DNA from: Stenotrophomonas_A sp035539015
GTDB lineage: Bacteria > Pseudomonadota > Gammaproteobacteria > Xanthomonadales > Xanthomonadaceae
Length of the DNA: 19,397 bases
Direction of reading: 5' to 3'
Assembly: GCA_035539015.1 (NCBI GenBank)
Contig: DATLJF010000275.1
Location: forward strand, 1 to 19,397
Position numbers and translations under genes: made by a program. Position 1 is the stretch's first letter. Each line of letters starts with the position of its first letter. Shown here piece by piece: positions 14,151 to 19,397 of the stretch. Under the pieces are notes generated by a model, which saw only the letters and a program-made list of their open reading frames with translations, was not told the DNA's origin and searched no databases.

Positions 14151-16316
14151 TCAGCCCTGCTGCAGTTGGTGGAGGCGCGCGTAGTGGCCTTGCTGGCGTG
14201 CCAGCAAGACGGCGTGGGTCCCGGACTCGACGATCTCGCCTTTGTCCATGACCACGATGCGATCGGCTTCGCGCACGGCGCTGAGGCGGTGGGCGATAAC
14301 GATCACGGTGCGGCCGCGGCGGATCGCCCGCATGTTGTCGTGGACGATGCGCTCGGACTCGTAGTCGAGTGCGCTGGTGGCTTCGTCGAGGATCAGGATG
14401 CGCGGATCGCCCATCAGGGCGCGCGCAATGGCGATGCGTTGCCGCTGTCCGCCGGACAGGGAGCTGCCATGCTCCTCGACCATCGTGTCGTAGCCGTGTG
14501 GCAATGCGACGATGAACTCGTGCGCGCCGGCGGTGGTCGCAGCCTGCATGACGCGTTCGAGCGAAGCTGCGGGCATGCAAAGGGCGATGTTGTCGCGGAT
14601 GCTGCGGCGAAACAGCAGGTTTTCCTGCAGGACGACACCGATCTGGCTACGCAGCGACGCCACGTCCACCGTCGACAAATCGATGCCGTCGATCAGGACC
14701 CGGCCGCGCTCGGGTGAGTACAGGCGCTGGACCAGCCGGGTCAATGTGCTCTTGCCAGACCCGGAGTGCCCGACGATGCCGACCATCTCTCCCGCCTCGA
14801 TCGTCAGATCGACCCCTCGAAGCACCTCCAGGCCATCGACACCGTAGCGGAACCGCACCTGCTGGAAGTCGATGCTGCCGCGCAACCCGGTCAGCTGGGT
14901 GCGTGAAGCGTGTTCGTTCTCGGGGCGCGTGTTGAGGATGTCGCCCAGGCGCTGCATCGATACGCCGGTCTGCTGGAAGTTCGTCCACGACTGCGCCAGC
15001 CGCATGATCGGCTGGCCCACGCGGCCAGCCAGCATGTTGAAGGCGATCAGCTGGCCGACGCTGAGGCCGCCTTCGATCACCAGGCGTGCCCCCAGCCACA
15101 GCGTGCCGACCGTGACCAGCTTGCCGACCAGGGACACCGATTCGCCGGCCATGTTGGCCAGGTTCTGGGTCCGGAAGTTAGCGCTAACGTATCCGGCCAG
15201 CCGTTCGTCCCAGCGACGCGCGAACTGCGGCTCGACCGACATCGACTTGACCGTGTCGATGCCACTGATGGTTTCGACCAGCATGGCCTGGGTTTCGGCG
15301 CTGCGCTCGAAACTGTGTTCGAGCCGCCGGCGCAGCATTGGGGTGACCACGAGGGAGATGAGGAAATAGATAGGCAGCGAGCCCAGCACCAGCAGGGTGA
15401 GCCAGCCGCTGTAGAACAGCATCACCGCGATGAACACGCATGAGAAAACCACGTCCAGCAGCAGCGTGATGGTGTTGCCGGTGAGGAAGCTGCGGATGTT
15501 CTCCAACTCGCGGACGCGGGCCACCGAGTCGCCCACGCGGCGGGCCTGGAAGTACGCCAGGGGCAGGTGGATGAGGTGGCGGAACAGGCGTGACCCCAGT
15601 TCCACGTCGATGCGGCTGGCGGTGTGGATCATCAAATAACTGCGCAGCATCGACAGCAGCGTCTCGAAGACCATCACGCCGAGCAGGCCGATGGAGATCA
15701 CATCCAGGGTGCTCAGGCCGCGATTGACCAGGACCTTGTCCATGACCACCTGGAAGAACAGCGGCGTGACCAGAGCGAAGACCTGCAGGACCAGCGAAGC
15801 GATGACGACCTCGCCCAGCACGCGCCGATGACGGACGATGGCGGGGATGAACCAGGACAGGTCGAACTTGGCCAACTGGCCGATCAGGGAGTCCTGCGAT
15901 TGCACCAGCAGCAGCTGCCCGCTCCATATCGAATCGAGCGCGTCGAATTCAATGGAGAAGGTCTGCCCGCGCAGCGGCTCGTGGACCAGCGCGCGTGGCT
16001 CGGCAACCTTGGCGAAAATAAAATAGCGGCCCTGCCGATCGATGCCGACCGCAGGAAACGGTGTGTGCTCAAGGCGCTGAAGGCGGGTAGTGACGCGCCT
16101 GCATTTGAGCCCGAGGCGGCGAAAGGCCAGCACCATTTCGCCGGGGGCCAGCATGCCGGTGCCGGCGTCGAGTTCGCGCTGCAGTTGCTGCGGCGATGCC
16201 GTGACCCCATGCAATTGCGCAAGCATGGCGATGCAGGCGACGCCGGATTTGAGGGCGTCGTCGGGCAGTGACGGCGATGAGGGCAAGGTTTGGGACACGT
16301 CGGCTACGCTGGGCAA
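14151..16316 (-). CDS. Type I secretion ABC transporter, HlyB-type with a degenerate C39-like domain
   Basis: The 721-residue product has three parts. An N-terminal peptidase-C39-like domain (about 20-140) has lost catalysis: the usual Cys is Ser24 (KSGVACIAM) and the usual His is Tyr98 (GRYFIFAK). An ABC exporter TM domain with about six helices (about 150-440) follows. The C-terminal nucleotide-binding domain has Walker A GHSGSGKS (Lys522), signature LSGGQ (620-624), Walker B LILDEAT (Asp644/Glu645) and switch His676. In HlyB the inactive C39-like domain binds the RTX substrate instead of cleaving a leader, which fits the RTX gene two genes downstream. There is no ATG near the start: TTG at 16316 or GTG at 16298 are the options, neither with a good ribosome binding site; a TAG at 16362-16364 blocks longer forms. 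Confidence 0.92.
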   Translation of the reverse strand: MPSVADVSQTLPSSPSLPDDALKSGVACIAMLAQLHGVTASPQQLQRELDAGTGMLAPGEMVLAFRRLGLKCRRVTTRLQRLEHTPFPAVGIDRQGRYFIFAKVAEPRALVHEPLRGQTFSIEFDALDSIWSGQLLLVQSQDSLIGQLAKFDLSWFIPAIVRHRRVLGEVVIASLVLQVFALVTPLFFQVVMDKVLVNRGLSTLDVISIGLLGVMVFETLLSMLRSYLMIHTASRIDVELGSRLFRHLIHLPLAYFQARRVGDSVARVRELENIRSFLTGNTITLLLDVVFSCVFIAVMLFYSGWLTLLVLGSLPIYFLISLVVTPMLRRRLEHSFERSAETQAMLVETISGIDTVKSMSVEPQFARRWDERLAGYVSANFRTQNLANMAGESVSLVGKLVTVGTLWLGARLVIEGGLSVGQLIAFNMLAGRVGQPIMRLAQSWTNFQQTGVSMQRLGDILNTRPENEHASRTQLTGLRGSIDFQQVRFRYGVDGLEVLRGVDLTIEAGEMVGIVGHSGSGKSTLTRLVQRLYSPERGRVLIDGIDLSTVDVASLRSQIGVVLQENLLFRRSIRDNIALCMPAASLERVMQAATTAGAHEFIVALPHGYDTMVEEHGSSLSGGQRQRIAIARALMGDPRILILDEATSALDYESERIVHDNMRAIRRGRTVIVIAHRLSAVREADRIVVMDKGEIVESGTHAVLLARQQGHYARLHQLQQG

Positions 16317-16455
16317 AGGAGAACGCCAGCACGCCGAGAGGCAATGAGGCTGGGTGCAATCCTAGGACCGCATCCAGTTCATCGATATTGGATGTATCGC
16401 AGTACTTCCCGCACCAAAAATAGCTAAGCAAGCGCCGTTCGCACTCGCCCGTGCG

Positions 16456-17679
16456 TTAGCCGCCCTGCAATCGATGCAGTATCTGCACGCCCGCCAGCCA
16501 CAGTCCCAGGGCGCTGCCGGCGCTGGTGAGGATGAAAGTCAAAAGAACGCGCGTCACACGATTGCGGTACCAGCCGCGCAGCGTCTGCGCATCGTCGCGC
16601 AGGGTCAGGAAGTCGTTGTAGGCCGGCTTGCGCAGGTTGACTTCGACCAGCGCGGAGAAGGTGCCGGCCGGTACGCTGAGGCGGAACGGCTTGAGCGGTG
16701 CGGCCACGGCGGCGGTGAGGATGCTCAGCGGATGGCTGCCGGCGAGCAAGGCGCCGAGTGCGGCCAGTCCGCCGGTGTACAGCGTCCACTGCAGCAGCAG
16801 GTCGGTGCCCATGCTCATGCCGCCGCGCCAGAAGCCGAGCGCGATGCCGGCGACCACCACGGTGAGGATGATGAGCGTGATCCACGGAATGCGGCGGCGC
16901 TGCTGCACGAACTCAAGTTGTTCGCGCAGCACGGTCGGGTCTTCGCTGTCTTCGGCCAGGTGGCGCGCGAGCCCGGCGAGGTGGCCGGCACCGACGACGG
17001 CCAGTACCGACTGCTTGCCCTGGCCGGCTTCCTCGCGCAAGCGCGTGGCCATGTAGCGATCGCGCTCGGCGATGATGGTGTCGTAAAGCTCGGGGCTTTC
17101 GCTGGCGAAGTCACCGAAGCTGGCCTCGAGCATGTCGCCTTGCTTGAGCTTCTCGATCTCTTCCTCGCCGACATCGTCGCTGGCGAACAGGCCAGTGAGC
17201 AGGCCGCCGGCCAGCTTGAGCTTGCCGATCAGCCCCAGGCGCGCCGAGGCGCGCTTGAAGGTGGTGCCAACCTCGCGATCGATCAGGTAGACCGGCAGGT
17301 GCTGCGCCTTGGCCAGCCCCACCGCCTGCTTCAATTCGGCGCCCGGCTCGATGTCCAGTTGCTTGGCCAGCCGGCGCTGGTAGGCGGCCAGGGCGAGATT
17401 GGCGGCGAACAGGGCCACGCGGCCCTTGCGGATCACCTGCACCAGGTCGAGCTTGGCCAGCGCATCGGGATCGGTGAGTGCCTGCAGGCGCTGGCTATCC
17501 AGCTCCACCGCCACGGCGTCGAAGCGGCCGCTGTCGATGGCCTTCTCCACCGCGGCCACGCTGGCCTGGGAAACATGGGCGGTGCCGAGCAGGGTATAGC
17601 GCACGCCATCGCGTTCGACGATGCGGTGCGGCTGGCCGGACAGCAGGTCGTCGGTGTCGGCGGTAATCGTCTGGTCCAT
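16456..17679 (-). CDS. TraB/PrgY/GumN-family membrane protein
   Basis: The 407-residue product has the TraB-family N-terminal domain: GTAHVS (32-37, His35), VAVELDSQR (Glu59, Asp61, Arg64) and VVGAGHLAG (His233). About four hydrophobic segments follow from about 269 to the C-terminus, so it is predicted to be anchored in the inner membrane. The family includes enterococcal TraB/PrgY, which shuts down pheromone activity, and has been proposed to share a metalloprotease-like fold with TIKI proteins; the two His and the Glu seen here fit that idea, but activity is unproven. Its ATG shares one base with the TAA of the acetyltransferase gene (TAATG at 17681-17677), so translation is probably coupled. 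Confidence 0.85.
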   Translation of the reverse strand: MDQTITADTDDLLSGQPHRIVERDGVRYTLLGTAHVSQASVAAVEKAIDSGRFDAVAVELDSQRLQALTDPDALAKLDLVQVIRKGRVALFAANLALAAYQRRLAKQLDIEPGAELKQAVGLAKAQHLPVYLIDREVGTTFKRASARLGLIGKLKLAGGLLTGLFASDDVGEEEIEKLKQGDMLEASFGDFASESPELYDTIIAERDRYMATRLREEAGQGKQSVLAVVGAGHLAGLARHLAEDSEDPTVLREQLEFVQQRRRIPWITLIILTVVVAGIALGFWRGGMSMGTDLLLQWTLYTGGLAALGALLAGSHPLSILTAAVAAPLKPFRLSVPAGTFSALVEVNLRKPAYNDFLTLRDDAQTLRGWYRNRVTRVLLTFILTSAGSALGLWLAGVQILHRLQGG

Positions 17680-18215
17680 TACTTCACTTCTTCAATGGGA
17701 GGTTGGCCGGTGCCCGGGCCGATGGCGCGTTGCATCTGCACGGTATCCAGCCAGCGCCCGTGCTTGCGGCCCAGGCCCTTGAATATGCCGACCAGTTCGA
17801 AGCCGAAGCGCTCATGCAGGCGGATAGAGGCCAGGTTGGTCGGCTCGCCGATCACCGCCACCATCTGCCGGTAGCCACGCGCCTGGCACTCGTCGATCAG
17901 CCGTTGCATCAGGGCCGCGCCCACGCCCTTGCCTTGCGCCTCGGCGGCGACATACACCGAGTTCTCCACGGTCCATTGGTACGCGATGCGGGCGCGATAG
18001 CTGCCGGCGTAGGCGTAGCCGACCACGCGGCCTTCGAGCTCGGCGACCAGGTAGGGGTAGCCAGCGGCGAGCAGGTTGCGCCGGCGCTGCGCCATCTCGG
18101 CTTCGTCCGGCACTTCGTACTCATAAGTGTTGACGAAGTCGGTGACCTCGACCGCATAGATCGCGGTGATCGCCGGGATATCGGCTTCGGTGGCGTCGCG
18201 CAGCAGCAGGGTCAT
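17679..18215 (-). CDS. GNAT N-acetyltransferase, phosphinothricin acetyltransferase/MnaT-like
   Basis: The 178-residue product has the GNAT acetyl-CoA loop QGKGVG (94-99) after the beta-strand NSVYV. The subfamily hallmarks are AYQWTVE (78-84), NLASIRLHERFGF (127-139) and a KHGRWLDTVQMQR tail (151-163). Relatives acetylate phosphinothricin, methionine sulfone or sulfoximine and other small amino compounds; the native substrate here cannot be read from sequence. It starts 9 bp after aguB stops and overlaps the TraB-like gene by one base, so it belongs to the aguA-aguB transcription unit. A link to polyamine acetylation would be guesswork; the hallmarks favour amino acid substrates. Confidence 0.9.
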   Translation of the reverse strand: MTLLLRDATEADIPAITAIYAVEVTDFVNTYEYEVPDEAEMAQRRRNLLAAGYPYLVAELEGRVVGYAYAGSYRARIAYQWTVENSVYVAAEAQGKGVGAALMQRLIDECQARGYRQMVAVIGEPTNLASIRLHERFGFELVGIFKGLGRKHGRWLDTVQMQRAIGPGTGQPPIEEVK

Positions 18216-18224
18216 GGGGGCCGG

Positions 18225-19127
18225 TCAGTCGATGTAGCGCTTGAGCAGGTCGCCGTAGGCATCGATGCGGCGGTCGCGCAGGAACGGCCAGATTCGCCGG
18301 ACATGCTCGCTGCGCTGCAGGTCGACCTCGCAGACCAGCACGGTCGGCTCGGCGCCCGCTTCGGCCACGAATTCGCCCTGCGGACCGAGCACGTGGCTGT
18401 TGCCCCAGAACTGGATGCCCGAGGCGCCCACCGGGCCGTTGTCGGCCAGCGGCGAGGCCTCATGACCTACGCGGTTGCAGCTCAGCACCGGCAAGCCATT
18501 GGCCACGGCGTGGCCGCGATGGCTCAGCACCCAGGCGTCGCGCTGGCGGTTCTTTTCGTCCGGCGCGTCTTCCGGATCCCAGCCGATCGCGGTGGGGTAG
18601 AGCAGCATTTCGGCGCCGGCCAGCGCCATCAGGCGCGCGGCTTCCGGATACCACTGGTCCCAGCACACCAGCACGCCGAGGCGGCCGACCGAGGTATCGA
18701 TGGGCTTGAAGCCGATGTCGCCAGGCGTGAAATAGAACTTTTCGTAGAACCCCGGATCGTCCGGGATGTGCATCTTGCGGTACTTGCCGAGCAGGCGCCC
18801 ATCCTTTTCCAGGACTACGGCGGTGTTGTGGTACAGGCCGGCGGCACGGCGCTCGAACAGCGAGCCCACGATCACCACGCCATGCTTTTTCGCCAGGGCG
18901 CCGAGGCGCTCGGTGCTGGGGCCGGGGATAGGCTCGGCCAGGTCGAACTCGCCGACCGACTCGTGTTGGCAGAAATACGCGCCGTTGTGCAATTCCTGCA
19001 GCAGCACCAGGCGCGCACCTTGCGCGGCGGCTTCGGCCACGCGCGCTTCGATCACGGCCAGGTTGGCCTCGGCATCGCCGTGGTTGCGCTCCTGGATGAG
19101 CGCGACAGTGAGGGTTTGACGGGTCAT
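18225..19127 (-). CDS. aguB: N-carbamoylputrescine amidase
   Basis: The 300-residue product is a full-length nitrilase-superfamily amidase with the catalytic triad visible: Glu45 (LLQELH), Lys118 (KYRKMH) and Cys155 (LVCWDQWYPE). The segments YFCQHE, HIPDDPGFYEKFYFTPGD and NGPVGASGIQFWG are characteristic of plant and bacterial N-carbamoylputrescine amidases. It hydrolyses N-carbamoylputrescine to putrescine, CO2 and ammonia in the cytoplasm, the second step of the agmatine deiminase route. The upstream neighbour, 78 bp away, encodes the enzyme for the first step, which strongly supports the assignment. The ATG at 19127 gives the normal N-terminus (TVALIQ). Confidence 0.96.
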   Translation of the reverse strand: MTRQTLTVALIQERNHGDAEANLAVIEARVAEAAAQGARLVLLQELHNGAYFCQHESVGEFDLAEPIPGPSTERLGALAKKHGVVIVGSLFERRAAGLYHNTAVVLEKDGRLLGKYRKMHIPDDPGFYEKFYFTPGDIGFKPIDTSVGRLGVLVCWDQWYPEAARLMALAGAEMLLYPTAIGWDPEDAPDEKNRQRDAWVLSHRGHAVANGLPVLSCNRVGHEASPLADNGPVGASGIQFWGNSHVLGPQGEFVAEAGAEPTVLVCEVDLQRSEHVRRIWPFLRDRRIDAYGDLLKRYID

Positions 19128-19205
19128 GGGGCGGATCCGCGTGTGGGTGCGAACGACAAGGTTAACGCGCGGGCGGGAACTGCGGCCGGCCCGCGCCGGA
19201 CCGGT

Positions 19206-19397
19206 TCAGGCAGCCTGCAGGCCTGCCGGCAGTTGCATGGTGATGCAGTGCAGGCTGCCGTTCTGCCAGATCAGCGCACGGCAGGGCACCGGCACGATCT
19301 CGCGCCCGGGGAATGCCTCGGCCAGCACTGCCTGGGCGCGCGTATCGGCGGCATCGCCATAGGCCGGCATCAACACCGCACCATTGACGATCAGGAA
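19206..19397 (-). CDS. aguA: Agmatine deiminase, C-terminal fragment (5' end outside the window)
   Basis: The minus strand from 19397 is an open frame of 63 codons ending with TGA at 19208-19206. It reads FLIVNGAVLMPAYGD at the start, then EAFPGREIVPVPCRALI and GSLHCITMQLPAG. These match the end of the agmatine deiminase (peptidyl-arginine-deiminase-like) family; the Cys in HCIT (codon 19247-19245) is the catalytic nucleophile. The enzyme converts agmatine to N-carbamoylputrescine and ammonia, supplying the substrate of the adjacent aguB product. The family usually reads GGNIHCITQQ here, so GSLHCITMQ is a mild variant. The gene continues beyond the right edge of the window. Confidence 0.92.
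   Translation of the reverse strand, partial: FLIVNGAVLMPAYGDAADTRAQAVLAEAFPGREIVPVPCRALIWQNGSLHCITMQLPAGLQAA

Noticed and set aside
14149..14580. N-terminal extension of the HlyD frame to 14580
   Set aside because: It overlaps the ABC transporter nucleotide-binding domain out of frame and is Arg-rich without domain content. The ATG at 14148 gives the family-typical N-terminus and TM helix.
16317..16455. Promoter for the type I secretion operon or terminator for the TraB-like gene in the intergenic region
   Set aside because: The region is relatively AT-rich, with a T5 run and a 5-bp stem after the TraB-like stop, but no convincing -35/-10 pair or terminator hairpin could be assigned.
19128..19205. 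Hairpin in the aguA-aguB gap as a terminator or attenuator
   Set aside because: Only short GC-rich self-complementarity (CCGG arms) and no U-tract; the gap is more simply an intra-operon spacer.

Overview
The window is high-GC DNA with dense, tightly packed genes. It contains cytochrome c, RND efflux, type I secretion and agmatine/putrescine genes together with a large trimeric autotransporter adhesin. This points to a Gammaproteobacterium of the Xanthomonadaceae/Lysobacteraceae type (Stenotrophomonas, Pseudoxanthomonas, Luteimonas or a relative). The lineage is inferred from gene content; nothing in the window fixes a genus. No rRNA, tRNA, CRISPR array, insertion sequence or phage gene is visible.

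Left part. Positions 1-2191 (+) are the C-terminal 730 or so codons of a trimeric autotransporter adhesin: four stalk/neck repeats, a small YadA-head-like module and the membrane anchor. A strong bidirectional terminator separates it from a convergent two-gene operon (3158 down to 2266, -) for two related monoheme c-type cytochromes, one soluble and periplasmic, the other a lipoprotein. A 207-bp divergent intergenic region holding a perfect 6-3-6 inverted repeat leads to a three-gene RND efflux operon (3366-11136, +). This operon has a lipoprotein adaptor and two non-identical permeases linked by ATGA overlaps. No outer-membrane channel gene is present, so a TolC-like protein must come from elsewhere.

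Middle part. On the minus strand, 16316 down to 11240 is a type I secretion locus: an HlyB-type ABC transporter with a degenerate peptidase-C39-like domain, an HlyD-type adaptor starting 3 bp further on, and, after a 188-bp spacer, the likely cargo. The cargo is a 439-residue protein with 14 RTX nonapeptides and no recognisable enzymatic domain. Its RTX repeats alternate strictly so that every second one carries Met at the third position. A perfect 10-bp inverted repeat lies just upstream of its ribosome binding site.

Right part. Positions 19397 down to 16456 (-) look like one transcription unit: the C-terminus of agmatine deiminase (aguA), N-carbamoylputrescine amidase (aguB), a GNAT acetyltransferase of the phosphinothricin-acetyltransferase/MnaT type, and a TraB/PrgY-family membrane protein. 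AguA and AguB convert agmatine to putrescine. The roles of the two trailing genes in this context are unknown.
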